From assembly GCF_001422045.1 (NCBI RefSeq), contig NZ_LMLW01000011.1, positions 278,557-342,556 on the forward strand: a stretch of DNA of 64,000 nt. The letters run 5' to 3'. The notes under the pieces were generated by a model. It saw nothing but the letters and a program-made list of their open reading frames with translations. It was not told the origin of the DNA and searched no databases. Position 1 is the stretch's first letter. Every line of letters begins with the position of its first letter. Positions 1 through 9,689 of the stretch are shown here, in pieces. The stretch is from Sphingomonas sp. Leaf242 (GTDB lineage Bacteria > Pseudomonadota > Alphaproteobacteria > Sphingomonadales > Sphingomonadaceae). The translations under genes and the position numbers were made by a program.

Positions 1-175
1 GGATTTCTTTTGTAACCTTGGTCGAGCTGCGGATCGCGAGGCCGTCATACTCGCCGATGATCGCGATCAGTTCGGCGGGCGTCTTGCCGGTGATCTCGTC
101 GACCTCGACGCCGCGCTCGCGGAAGATCTGCGCTGCGCGGGGATCCATTTTGTCGGAAATGAGGACTTTTGGCAT
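1..175 (-). CDS. serA: D-3-phosphoglycerate dehydrogenase, N-terminal fragment (cut by window edge)
   Basis: The first step of the phosphorylated serine pathway: oxidises 3-phosphoglycerate to 3-phosphohydroxypyruvate with NAD+, in the cytoplasm. Only the first 58 codons are inside the window; the rest lies to the left. The visible start (MPKVLISDKMDP) and the stretch IIGEYDGLAIRSSTKVT are typical of the substrate-binding domain of SerA. The ATG is preceded by TAGGAG at a good distance. It lies downstream of serC on the same strand, the usual serC-serA order of alphaproteobacteria, so the two are probably co-transcribed through the 220-bp gap that holds a palindromic repeat. Length and the C-terminal ACT/ASB domains cannot be checked here. 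Confidence 0.9.
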   Translation of the reverse strand, partial: MPKVLISDKMDPRAAQIFRERGVEVDEITGKTPAELIAIIGEYDGLAIRSSTKVTKEI

Positions 176-250
176 GGGATTGCTCCTAGGAATTTCGGGG
201 GATTTGAAGGCTTCGCCTCTTGTTCCCCCCTTCCCTCACCATCCTTAGCT

Positions 251-344
251 CCGTCATCCCGGCGGACGCCGGGAGCTATGGACACGGAGCGCCCATTACG
301 AAGCGGGCGGTATCCGTGGGTCCCGGCGTCCGCCGGGATGACGG
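251..344. repeat. Palindromic intergenic repeat, type A (REPIN-like)
   Basis: A 94-bp element with perfect 24-bp inverted arms (251-274 and 321-344) beginning CCGTCATCCCGGCGG and ending in its reverse complement. The central part is a weaker hairpin. It sits between serC and serA. Its outer end, CCGTCATCC, is shared with the type B elements at 5268 and 34636, and type C elements start with the related CCGTCACC. The transcript would fold into a long stem that could attenuate or stabilise serC-serA mRNA; that is inference. Confidence 0.85.
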
Positions 345-395
345 AAAGGTGGTGGTTGTTGGAAGGAGGGCTAAGGGAAAAAGCGTAGTAGCTAG

Positions 396-1550
396 TTAGG
401 CGGCCTTGGCGGTCGCGTAGGCCCAGTCGAGCCAGGGGCCGAGCGCTTCGATATCGGCGGTGTCGACGGTCGCGCCGCACCAGATCCGCAAGCCCGGAGG
501 CGCATCGCGGTAACCCGCCACGTCATACGCTGCGCCAGCTTTCTCGAGCGCCGAAGCCATCGCCTTGATCAGCGCCTCGTCCGCACCCTCGACCGTGAGG
601 CACACGCTGGTCTTCGACCGCGTCGCCGGATCGACCGCCAGATGCCCCAGCCAATCGCGCTCCGCGACGATCTTGTCCAAAGCAGCAGCATTCGCATCCG
701 ACCGCTTGATCAGCCCATCTTCGCCGAGCGACTTCGCCCATTCGAGGCTGAAGATCGCATCTTCGACCGCCAGCATCGACGGCGTGTTGATCGTCTCGCC
801 CTTGAACACGCCCTCGGTGAGCTTGCCCTTCGAGACGAGGCGAAACACCTTCGGCAGCGGCCAGGCGGGGGTGTACGTTTCAAGCCGCTCGACCGCGCGC
901 GGCCCGAGAATCAGCACGCCGTGCGCGCCCTCCCCGCCGAGCACTTTCTGCCACGAGAAGGTCGCAACGTCGATCTTCGTCCAGTCGATATCGTAGGCAA
1001 ACACGCCGCTGGTCGCATCGGCGAACGAGAGACCCTCGCGGTCGTCGGGAATCCAGTCGGCGTTCGGCACGCGCACGCCGCTGGTGGTGCCGTTCCAGGT
1101 GAACAGCACGTCGTTCGACCAGTCGACCGCGTCGAGATCGGGCAGTTGGCCGTAATCGGCGCGCACCACCGTGGGGTCGATCTTGAGCTGCTTGACCGCG
1201 TCCGTGACCCAGCCTTCGCCGAAGCTTTCCCACGCCAGCGCGGTGACGGGCTTGGCGCCCAGCATCGTCCACATCGCCATCTCGTACGCGCCGGTGTCGG
1301 AACCGGGGACGATGCCGATGCGGTGCGTATCGGGGAGCTTCAGCAGTTCGCGCATCAGGTCGATGCTGTACTGGAGGCGGGTCTTGCCGATCTTCGAGCG
1401 ATGCGAGCGACCGAGCGAATCGGTGGCAAGCTTGTCCGCGGACCAACCCGGAGGTTTCGCGCAGGGACCGGAGCTGAAAAAGGGACGCGCCGGCTTCGTA
1501 GCGGGCAGTGCAGGCGCATTTGTAGCGGGTGCGTAGGTCGTATCAGTCAT
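396..1550 (-). CDS. serC: Phosphoserine aminotransferase
   Basis: PLP-dependent transamination of 3-phosphohydroxypyruvate to phosphoserine with glutamate, the second step of serine synthesis; 384 residues, cytoplasmic. The sequence FFSSGPCAKPPGWSA near the N terminus and SWQKVLGGEGAHG around residue 200 (Lys202, the likely PLP lysine) match the alphaproteobacterial SerC type rather than the E. coli type. The start MTDTTYAP is chosen because GGAGAG precedes it closely; the frame stays open upstream, but that would consume the leader hairpins. It is followed by serA on the same strand. Confidence 0.95.
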   Translation of the reverse strand: MTDTTYAPATNAPALPATKPARPFFSSGPCAKPPGWSADKLATDSLGRSHRSKIGKTRLQYSIDLMRELLKLPDTHRIGIVPGSDTGAYEMAMWTMLGAKPVTALAWESFGEGWVTDAVKQLKIDPTVVRADYGQLPDLDAVDWSNDVLFTWNGTTSGVRVPNADWIPDDREGLSFADATSGVFAYDIDWTKIDVATFSWQKVLGGEGAHGVLILGPRAVERLETYTPAWPLPKVFRLVSKGKLTEGVFKGETINTPSMLAVEDAIFSLEWAKSLGEDGLIKRSDANAAALDKIVAERDWLGHLAVDPATRSKTSVCLTVEGADEALIKAMASALEKAGAAYDVAGYRDAPPGLRIWCGATVDTADIEALGPWLDWAYATAKAA

Positions 1551-1594
1551 GTATCTCTCCTCACAGAGAGCACGCGCGGCGTTGGGACCGCGTG
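1551..1594 (-). promoter_or_regulatory. Putative serC leader RNA (two hairpins, second one covers the ribosome binding site)
   Basis: Read on the minus strand, the 44 nt before serC hold two hairpins. The first pairs 1588-1594 with 1573-1579 (7 bp with one G-U). The second pairs TCTCT (1565-1569) with AGAGA (1554-1558) and includes the Shine-Dalgarno GGAGAG. Two short hairpins, the last masking the ribosome site, is the layout of the serC RNA motif known upstream of serC in alphaproteobacteria. Assignment rests on architecture and position; no covariance search was done. Confidence 0.6.
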
Positions 1595-1692
1595 GCCCGT
1601 CGCCGGCCCTAACGGCGTTCGCGGGGGTGTCAACCGCGTTCGATTGCAAGCGCGCGGCGGCGGGACTCGCCCCACCGTGCGCCAAACTCGCT

Positions 1693-1791
1693 CCGTCACC
1701 CCGGGCTTGTCCCGGGGTCCACCGTGCCGCACGGCCTTAGGCATGGGGGACAAGACGATGAGTGGATGCCGGAACAGGCCCGGCATGACGG
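1693..1791. repeat. Palindromic repeat, type C (imperfect arms)
   Basis: A 99-bp element starting CCGTCACCCCGGGCTTG and ending GGCCCGGCATGACGG, with arms that pair imperfectly (CCCGGGGTCCAC against GTGGATGCCGG in the inner part). A close copy lies at 21915-22011, with differences mainly in the spacer. The right arm contains the likely ATG of the extensin-like gene at 1785, so this copy is fused to a coding region. Confidence 0.8.
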
Positions 1792-2438
1792 AGTGGGTGG
1801 TAGTAGCGACTCTCGCACTGACTTTAGCCGCCTGCGGACGTGCCGATCGCCCCACGGCACCGACCAAGACTCGCCCCAACCTCTCCGTCCCAAGCAACCG
1901 CGAAACCGCGCAGTGTCTCGCCGACCTGCGCGAGTTGCACGTCTCGTTCCAGGTCCTGCCCGACCGCGAGACCGGTCCCGGCTGCGGCCTAAACGGCACC
2001 GTCAAGCTGGTCGACATCGGCGTGCCGGTCGCCAACCTCACCGCGGTCCGGTGCGGTGCGGCCCGCGCGTTCATTGGCTGGACGCGCAACGCAGTCGCGC
2101 CCGCCGCGTACCAGATGCTCGGCAGCGAACTCGCGCGGGTCGACAGCATGGGGAGCTATGCGTGTCGCAACGTGGTCGGCTCCACGCGCGGTCCCACCCG
2201 CCGCTCGGGCCACGCGATCGCCAACGCGATCGATATCGGCGGTTTCGTCCTGAAGGACGGCCGGCGTATCACCGTGCTGAACGACTGGAACTCGGCCGAC
2301 CCGCAGGTCCGGCAATTCCTCCAGACGATCCGCGCGTCGGCCTGCAAGCGGTTCGGCACGGTGCTCAGCCCCGACTACAACGCCGCGCACCGCAACCACC
2401 TCCATCTCGAAGACGATCACGCCAATTTCTGCCGCTAG
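1785..2438 (+). CDS. Extensin-like C-terminal domain lipoprotein
   Basis: A 217-residue exported protein of the extensin-like C-terminal family (PF06904). Residues 4-16 are hydrophobic and end in a lipobox LAAC with Cys17 as the predicted lipidated residue. The conserved SGHAIANAIDI and HRNHLHLED stretches resemble the metal-binding motifs of M15-type D,D-peptidases, so a cell-wall or polysaccharide hydrolase is possible but not proven. The start is uncertain: ATG 1785 gives a compact signal sequence, but in-frame ATGs at 1743 and 1758 exist and no strong ribosome site is seen. All candidate starts fall inside the type C repeat. Divergent from serC. Confidence 0.82.
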   Translation: MTEWVVVATLALTLAACGRADRPTAPTKTRPNLSVPSNRETAQCLADLRELHVSFQVLPDRETGPGCGLNGTVKLVDIGVPVANLTAVRCGAARAFIGWTRNAVAPAAYQMLGSELARVDSMGSYACRNVVGSTRGPTRRSGHAIANAIDIGGFVLKDGRRITVLNDWNSADPQVRQFLQTIRASACKRFGTVLSPDYNAAHRNHLHLEDDHANFCR

Positions 2439-2484
2439 CGCACCGCTCTAGCCCTCCCCTCGTGTTTCCTCTAATCGCGCCTGA

Positions 2485-3369
2485 ATGACCGATACACGAG
2501 TACCATCGCGCGTTTTTCCGAACGCCAGCCAGGATGCCGAGTCCGCCCGCGACTCCGTTTCCACCCCCCAGACGCAGCACCCGCATTACCGGCTCGCCTT
2601 CCAGGACATGGATTTCCTGTTGCGCGAAGACCTGCGGCCGGTGCGGTTCCAGCTCGAACTGCTGAAGACCGAACTCGTCCTCGACGAGGCCAAGATCGGT
2701 TCGACGTTCGTGTTCTACGGCTCCGCGCGCATTCCCGAGCCGTCCAAGGCGCAGGCTTTGCTGAAGCTTGCCACCGATGACAAGTCGAAGAAGATCGCCG
2801 AGCGGCTGGTCGAGAAGTCGAAATATTACGACGTCGCGCGCGAGCTGGCCGCCAAGGTCAGCGTGCTGCCGCGCGACGAGCGTGGCTGGCGGCAGTTCGT
2901 GGTGTGCTCGGGCGGCGGTCCGTCGATCATGGAAGCGGCGAACCGCGGCGCGGACGACGTCGGTGCCGAGTCGATCGGGCTGAACATCGTCCTGCCGCAC
3001 GAGCAGGCGCCGAACCCGTACGTCACGCCGTCGCTGTCCGTGCAGTTCCACTATTTCGCGCTCAGGAAGATGCACTTCCTGCTGCATGCGCGGGCGCTTG
3101 CTGCGTTTCCGGGTGGGTTCGGGACGTTCGACGAGGTGTTCGAGCTGCTGACGCTGATCCAGACGGGCAAGATCCAGCCGATCCCAGTGTTGCTGTTCGG
3201 GCGCCAGTTCTGGGAGCGGGTCGTGAATTTCGACGCGCTGGTCGAGGAAGGCGTCGTCAGCGAGAAGGACCTGGGGATCTTCCGCTACGTCGAGACCGCC
3301 GACGAGGCCTGGGACGCGGTGCAGTCGTTCTATCGCGAGCGGGCGGAGAAGGAAGCCGCCGAGAGCTGA
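2485..3369 (+). CDS. LOG family protein (TIGR00730-type Rossmann fold nucleotide hydrolase)
   Basis: 294 residues. The family includes cytokinin riboside 5'-monophosphate phosphoribohydrolases and nucleotide 5'-monophosphate nucleosidases, which release a base from a nucleoside monophosphate. Hallmarks: FVFYGSARIP (residues 76-84), SGGGPSIMEAANRGA (142-156) and the catalytic/phosphate motif PGGFGTFDE (209-217, Glu217). The N-terminal ~70 residues extend beyond short LOG proteins, as in the larger LOG type. Its bacterial substrate is not evident from context. It is convergent with the cytochrome c gene; a strong hairpin repeat lies between them. Confidence 0.88.
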   Translation: MTDTRVPSRVFPNASQDAESARDSVSTPQTQHPHYRLAFQDMDFLLREDLRPVRFQLELLKTELVLDEAKIGSTFVFYGSARIPEPSKAQALLKLATDDKSKKIAERLVEKSKYYDVARELAAKVSVLPRDERGWRQFVVCSGGGPSIMEAANRGADDVGAESIGLNIVLPHEQAPNPYVTPSLSVQFHYFALRKMHFLLHARALAAFPGGFGTFDEVFELLTLIQTGKIQPIPVLLFGRQFWERVVNFDALVEEGVVSEKDLGIFRYVETADEAWDAVQSFYRERAEKEAAES

Positions 3370-3394
3370 GCTTTCCCAGGGGAAATCCCTTCTG

Positions 3395-3499
3395 CTCCCT
3401 CTCCCCTTCCGGGGAGAGGGTCGGGGTGAGGGGCAGCCAAGCAATGCTCCGCCTGGAACAGCCCCTCACCCCAGCCCTCTCCCCGCAGGGGAGAGGGAG
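3395..3499. repeat. Hairpin repeat between convergent genes, likely bidirectional terminator
   Basis: CTCCCTCTCCCC at 3395 is answered by GGGGAGAGGGAG ending at 3499. Inside, GGGGTGAGGGGC pairs with GCCCCTCACCCC, and a short local hairpin CCCTCTCCCC/GGGGAGAGGG lies at the left end. Elements of this CCCTCTCCCC/GGGGTGAGGG type are common dispersed repeats in Proteobacteria. It lies exactly between the 3' ends of two convergent genes, so a shared termination or mRNA 3'-end role is likely. Confidence 0.75.
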
Positions 3500-3507
3500 T
3501 AGAAAAA

Positions 3508-4227
3508 TTACTTCTCCGAGCGGGCGCCCTTGCGGGCTGCTTCTGGATCGACCGATGGTGCACCGGAGGCCGGCGTTCCGGTATTCGCGATATCCGCAGT
3601 CGGCGCGCCCTTCGTGGCCGCCGCTTCCGCCGCATTCGCCGTCGCCGGCTGATCCTTCGCCGCAGCATCCTTGCCAGCCGCCGGAGCAGCACCAGCCGCA
3701 GGCGCCGCCGGCAACGGCACGTTCGAGCCCTGCTGGTTGAGATACAGGATCACGTTCGCGCGGTCCTGCGCGTTGCCGAGGCCCGCAAACGTCATCTTCG
3801 TCCCCGGCGCGAACTTGCGCGGCGAGGTCAGCCAGGCGTTCAGCTTGTCAAAGTCCCACTTGCCGCCGATCCCGGCCAGCGCCGACGAGAAGGCGTACCC
3901 GGCCTTGCCCTTGGCGATTTCCTCGCCGACCGTGCCGTACAGGTTCGGGCCGACGCCGTTCGCGCCGCCCTGGTTGATGGTGTGGCAGGCGGCGCACTTC
4001 TTGAACACTTCGGCGCCCTTGGCGGCGTCGGCGGTCGGCAGCAACGAGGCGATCGGCACGTCGGCGGCGGCACCCTCGCCGCCCTCGGCGACCACGCCCT
4101 CGATCGCATAGCCCATCTTCTCGGGGCGCTCGCCGTGGAACATCATCCCGCCGACGATCGACAGCCCGAGCGCCGCACCACAGCCTGCGAGCACCCAGCC
4201 GGCGATCGTATTGGTCCGATTGTCCAT
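3508..4227 (-). CDS. Membrane-anchored class I cytochrome c
   Basis: 239 residues. An uncleaved N-terminal hydrophobic segment (about 8-29) anchors the protein in the inner membrane with the haem domain in the periplasm. The haem motif is CAACH (78-82) and the likely sixth ligand is Met145 in GTKMTF. This is the CycM/cytochrome c552 type that carries electrons between the bc1 complex and terminal oxidases. After about residue 165 there is a low-complexity Ala/Pro/Lys tail of ~70 residues, longer than usual for the family. Start MDNRTN is favoured over an ATG 9 nt upstream because AGGGCGG is correctly spaced only for it. Confidence 0.88.
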   Translation of the reverse strand: MDNRTNTIAGWVLAGCGAALGLSIVGGMMFHGERPEKMGYAIEGVVAEGGEGAAADVPIASLLPTADAAKGAEVFKKCAACHTINQGGANGVGPNLYGTVGEEIAKGKAGYAFSSALAGIGGKWDFDKLNAWLTSPRKFAPGTKMTFAGLGNAQDRANVILYLNQQGSNVPLPAAPAAGAAPAAGKDAAAKDQPATANAAEAAATKGAPTADIANTGTPASGAPSVDPEAARKGARSEK

Positions 4228-4331
4228 CTTGTGCATCCGCCCTGTTCTGTTTGGGATAGCCATAGAAAACGCTGGCGCGCACCGCAAGCCGCGCTTGTCT
4301 GGCGGGCGGCAGCTCTCTACTCGGCCTGCGC

Positions 4332-5234
4332 ATGGAAAACTTCGCCGCCCCCGCCCGCCCGATCGTCGCGCGGATGACCGAGGCCGCCGCCGCCGAGCCC
4401 GCGCGCGCGGTCGCGTTCCAGGGAGCGCCGGGCGCGAACAGCCATGTTGCCGCGGTCGAGGCTTTCCCCGACGGCCTGCCCCTGCCCTGTTTCGATTTCT
4501 CCGACGCGATCGACGCGGTGAAGGACGGCCGCGCCGACTGCGCGATCATCCCGATCGAGAATTCACTGCACGGTCGCGTCGCCGACATCCACTTCCTGCT
4601 CCCCGAATCGGGTCTGGTCATCACCGGCGAGCATTTCCTGCCGATCCGCCATGCGCTGATGGGCGCAGGGCCGCGCGACGGTATCCGTCAGGCGATGAGC
4701 CATCCACAGGCGCTCGGGCAGTGCCGACACTGGCTGAAGGCGCACGGGATCGAGCCGGTGAGCTATCCCGACACCGCGGGGGCCGCCGCCAAGGTCGCCG
4801 AGCTGGGAGATCCGGCAATCGCCGCGCTCGCGCCACCTGCTGCGGCCGGGCTGTACGGGTTGGAGTTGCTCGCGACCGACATCGCCGACGCGGACCACAA
4901 CACGACTCGGTTCGTGGTGCTTGCGCGCGGCAGCAAGCCGCCCGCGGCGCAAGAGCCGGCCGGTGGCGAATGGATGACGACGCTGATCTTCGAGGTGCGG
5001 AACGTCCCTGCCGCGCTCTACAAGGCGGTCGGCGGGTTCGCGACCAACGGCGTGAACATCACCAAGCTGGAGAGCTATCAGCGCAACGGCAGTTTCTCCG
5101 CGACGGAGTTCTATGCGGACGTAGTGGGCAAGCCGGGCGACGCGAACCTCGACCACGCGCTGGAGGAACTGGGGTTCCATTCGAAATGGCTGCGGGTGCT
5201 GGGGACGTATCGGCAGGCGCGGTCGCGGGGGTAG
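4332..5234 (+). CDS. pheA: Prephenate dehydratase with ACT domain
   Basis: Converts prephenate to phenylpyruvate in phenylalanine synthesis; 300 residues, cytoplasmic. The dehydratase domain starts at VAFQGAPGANSH (28-38) and ends with the catalytic NTTRF (190-194). The ACT domain (about 212-295) carries the Phe-binding LESYQ (246-250), so feedback inhibition by phenylalanine is expected. No chorismate mutase domain is fused, which is normal for alphaproteobacteria. The first ~20 residues are not conserved, so an internal start at Met15 is possible. Divergent from the cytochrome c gene. Confidence 0.95.
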   Translation: MENFAAPARPIVARMTEAAAAEPARAVAFQGAPGANSHVAAVEAFPDGLPLPCFDFSDAIDAVKDGRADCAIIPIENSLHGRVADIHFLLPESGLVITGEHFLPIRHALMGAGPRDGIRQAMSHPQALGQCRHWLKAHGIEPVSYPDTAGAAAKVAELGDPAIAALAPPAAAGLYGLELLATDIADADHNTTRFVVLARGSKPPAAQEPAGGEWMTTLIFEVRNVPAALYKAVGGFATNGVNITKLESYQRNGSFSATEFYADVVGKPGDANLDHALEELGFHSKWLRVLGTYRQARSRG

Positions 5235-5240
5235 CCACCA

Positions 5241-5351
<111 letters not shown>

Positions 5352-5377
5352 ACGGTTAGCGTCGGTTTTAGTACCAC

Positions 5378-6775
5378 TTAGTTCGCCGCGGGTAGTCTCA
5401 ACCGCACTAGCAAGCCACCAAGGTCCTCGCTCTCCTCAAGCGCAACCGTCCCCTCGTAGATCTCCGCCACGTCCCGCACGATCGCCAACCCAAGCCCCGT
5501 CCCCGGCTTCCCCGTATCCAGCCGCACGCCGCGATCGAAGATTCGCACCCGCTCCTCCTCAGGAATACCGACGCCGTCGTCCTCGACCAGGAACTCGACG
5601 AATCCCGCCTGCGCGCCAACCGTCACGAACACGCTGCCGCCGCCGTACTTCGCGGCGTTCTCGATCAGGTTGCCGAGCATCTCGTCGAGATCCTGCCGCT
5701 CGACATGCACCTGCAACCCGCGCGGTCCGGTCACGTCGATCCGCACATGGCGGTACAGCCGCCCGACCGCACGCTCGACCGACTCCAGGCTCGGCCATAC
5801 CTCGGCACGGCTGTGCGCGGACCCGCGACGCCCGACAGCCCGCGCCCGCGCGAGGTGATGGTCGACCTGCCGCCGCATCGTCCGAGCCTCGCGGATGACC
5901 GTGTCGGCCAGGTCGTCCGACTGCGCCGTCGCCGCGTTCATGATCACCGTCAGCGGCGTCTTGAGCGCGTGCGCCAAGTTGCCGGCATGCCGCCGCGCCT
6001 CCTCCGCCTGGCGTTCGTTATGCTCGATCAGCGCGTTCAGTTCCTCGACCATCGGCGCGACCTCGACCGGCATCGCCCTCGACACGCGGTTCGCTTGCCC
6101 CGCACGCATCCGCGCGATCTCCTCGCGCACCCGCCGCAATGGCCAGAGACCGTAGAACGTCTGCAGCGCCGCCAGTACGATCAACCCGAGCCCGAGCAAG
6201 GCGAAGCTGCGGACGAGCGTGCGCCGCAAGGTGGTGATCTGCGCATTGAGCCCGTCGCGGCTCTGCGCGACCTGGAACCGCCAATGCACCTTCGAACCCG
6301 GGATGACCGCGTCGCGCTCGACGATCCGCAGCTGCTCGTCGGGGAATTGCGAGCTGTCGTAGAAATGCGCGTTGCGGTCGTCATGCGTCCCGCCGAACGC
6401 CAGATGCCGGTCCCAGAGCGACCGCGACGGAAAATCTTCGTGTCCCTTGCCCGACACCTGCCAGTACAGACCCGAATAGGGTTCGACGAAACGCTGATCG
6501 GCGGCGGCGTCGCGGGTGAAGATCACCTCGCCGTCGGGCCCGATCTCGGACGAGTTCAGCAGCGAGCGCAGGACATATTCGAGCTGGTCGTCGAAGTTGC
6601 GCGTCACCGCCGCCGACAGCACCCTATCAAGCGCGAACCCGCCGCCGCTGAGCAGCACGCCGATCCATACCGCCGCAATCAGGATCATGCGCCGCGACAG
6701 CGACCCCTTCACCGCCGCCGGCACGCGGATCGGCGTGTCGGTCTTGAGTGGGTCTGTCGGCGGCGCGGTATCCAT
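5378..6775 (-). CDS. Sensor histidine kinase (PhoQ/FeuQ-like)
   Basis: 465 residues, inner membrane. Transmembrane helices at about 28-50 and 188-210 enclose a ~135-residue periplasmic sensor region. HAMP-like linker, then the H-box NLAHALKTPLTV with His269, the N-box around 369-378 (NLIENAAKYGG), and ATP-lid motifs DDGVGIPEEER and GTGLGLAIV. It should phosphorylate the regulator encoded just upstream. Gene order PepSY protein, regulator, kinase on one strand suggests an operon sensing periplasmic or envelope conditions. FeuPQ/PhoPQ-type assignment is by general resemblance, so the signal is unknown. Confidence 0.88.
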   Translation of the reverse strand: MDTAPPTDPLKTDTPIRVPAAVKGSLSRRMILIAAVWIGVLLSGGGFALDRVLSAAVTRNFDDQLEYVLRSLLNSSEIGPDGEVIFTRDAAADQRFVEPYSGLYWQVSGKGHEDFPSRSLWDRHLAFGGTHDDRNAHFYDSSQFPDEQLRIVERDAVIPGSKVHWRFQVAQSRDGLNAQITTLRRTLVRSFALLGLGLIVLAALQTFYGLWPLRRVREEIARMRAGQANRVSRAMPVEVAPMVEELNALIEHNERQAEEARRHAGNLAHALKTPLTVIMNAATAQSDDLADTVIREARTMRRQVDHHLARARAVGRRGSAHSRAEVWPSLESVERAVGRLYRHVRIDVTGPRGLQVHVERQDLDEMLGNLIENAAKYGGGSVFVTVGAQAGFVEFLVEDDGVGIPEEERVRIFDRGVRLDTGKPGTGLGLAIVRDVAEIYEGTVALEESEDLGGLLVRLRLPAAN

Positions 6776-6785
6776 CGTCAGCCGA

Positions 6786-7451
6786 TCAGGCGGCCGGATC
6801 TTCGAGGCTGTAGCCGAGGCCGCGGATCGTCGTGATCACGTCCTGGCCGAGCTTCTTGCGGATGCGCGTCACGAACACCTCGATCGTGTTCGAATCGCGA
6901 TCGAAATCCTGGTCGTAGATGTGCTCGATCAGCTCGGTCCGGCTGACGACCTTGCCCTTGTGATGGAGCAGGTAGCTGAGCAGCTTGTATTCCTGCGCGG
7001 TTAGCTTCACCGGCTCGCCGGCGCGCGTGACCTTGCCGCTGCGCGTGTCGAGGCGGATGTCGCCCGCGGTCAGCTCGGACGACGCATTGCCCGACGCACG
7101 GCGGATCAGCGCCCGCAGACGCGCGATCAGCTCTTCGCTCTGGAACGGTTTCGCCACATAGTCGTCGGCGCCCGCATCGAGCCCAGCGACCTTGTCGGAC
7201 CAGCTGTCGCGCGCGGTCAGCACCAGCACGGGCATCGTCTTGCCTTCCTTGCGCCAGCGATCGAGCACCGTCAGCCCGTCGATCTCCGGCAGGCCGAGAT
7301 CGAGCACGACTGCGTCGTAATTCTCGGTCGAGCCGAGGAAATGCCCTTCTTCGCCATCGACTGCTAAGTCGATCGCATAGCCGGCTCCTTCCAGGGTGTT
7401 CTTCAGTTGCTGGCCGAGATTCGGCTCGTCCTCGACGATCAGAACGCGCAT
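6786..7451 (-). CDS. OmpR-family response regulator
   Basis: 221 residues: receiver domain (1-120) with acidic pocket EDE (7-9), phospho-acceptor Asp51 (VVLDLGLP) and switch lysine in YVAKPF. A winged-helix DNA-binding domain follows (about 125-217, ending TTIRGLGYSL). Start MRVLIVEDE has GAGAGGA upstream. It lies 10 nt before the kinase gene and 22 nt after the PepSY gene, so the three are probably one transcript. Confidence 0.92.
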   Translation of the reverse strand: MRVLIVEDEPNLGQQLKNTLEGAGYAIDLAVDGEEGHFLGSTENYDAVVLDLGLPEIDGLTVLDRWRKEGKTMPVLVLTARDSWSDKVAGLDAGADDYVAKPFQSEELIARLRALIRRASGNASSELTAGDIRLDTRSGKVTRAGEPVKLTAQEYKLLSYLLHHKGKVVSRTELIEHIYDQDFDRDSNTIEVFVTRIRKKLGQDVITTIRGLGYSLEDPAA

Positions 7452-7473
7452 GATAGTCCTCTCGATTAAGGGG

Positions 7474-7785
7474 TCAGCGACCGGTGCGGCCGACGATCTG
7501 GCCACTCCGGCCATCGACGTCGACCCAGATGACGGTTCCATCGCGCAGGAATTTCAGCGTGTAAATGGCGCTGCCCGAATCATAGTCGGAACCGAGATAC
7601 TGCGCGCCCTTCATCGTCGGGATCACGCGTCCCTCGATTTCCCGCAGCGACAGCCCGCCGGTCTTGCGCGCCTGGAACGCGGACATCTGGTCGCTACGGC
7701 GCTGGTCCGCGCCCGCCATCATCGGCGCGGCAGCCATCAGTAACGGCGCCGAGGCCAGGGTCGCAAGGAGGAGCAACATCTTCAT
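7474..7785 (-). CDS. Secreted PepSY-like domain protein
   Basis: 103 residues with a signal peptide (MKMLLLLATLASAPLLMAAAP) and a small PepSY-like beta/alpha domain ending IYTLKFLRDGTVIWVDVDGRSGQIV. Such proteins often precede OmpR-type two-component genes and are thought to modulate envelope sensing or peptidases. First gene of the operon with the regulator and kinase downstream. The start at the MKM methionine gives a clean signal peptide; no clear Shine-Dalgarno is visible. A 121-bp divergent region separates it from the ABC-F gene and should hold both promoters. Confidence 0.8.
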   Translation of the reverse strand: MKMLLLLATLASAPLLMAAAPMMAGADQRRSDQMSAFQARKTGGLSLREIEGRVIPTMKGAQYLGSDYDSGSAIYTLKFLRDGTVIWVDVDGRSGQIVGRTGR

Positions 7786-7906
7786 GGCCGTGGCATAGCG
7801 GCCCGGCATTGAACAGCCAGTGAATGGCCCCGCGCAAGGTACTGACGCAGGTTAGCATGACGGTGTAACTTGCCTGCATCACCCGTCGCCCCTACGTGGC
7901 GCGAAC

Positions 7907-9688
<1,782 letters not shown>

Positions 9689-9689
9689 G

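Noticed and set aside
642..2438. Long open frame of 598 codons on the plus strand across serC
   Set aside because: The first two thirds are antisense to serC and rich in Arg/Asp/His, typical of the complement of a high-GC gene. Only the end, in the same frame, is the extensin-like gene.
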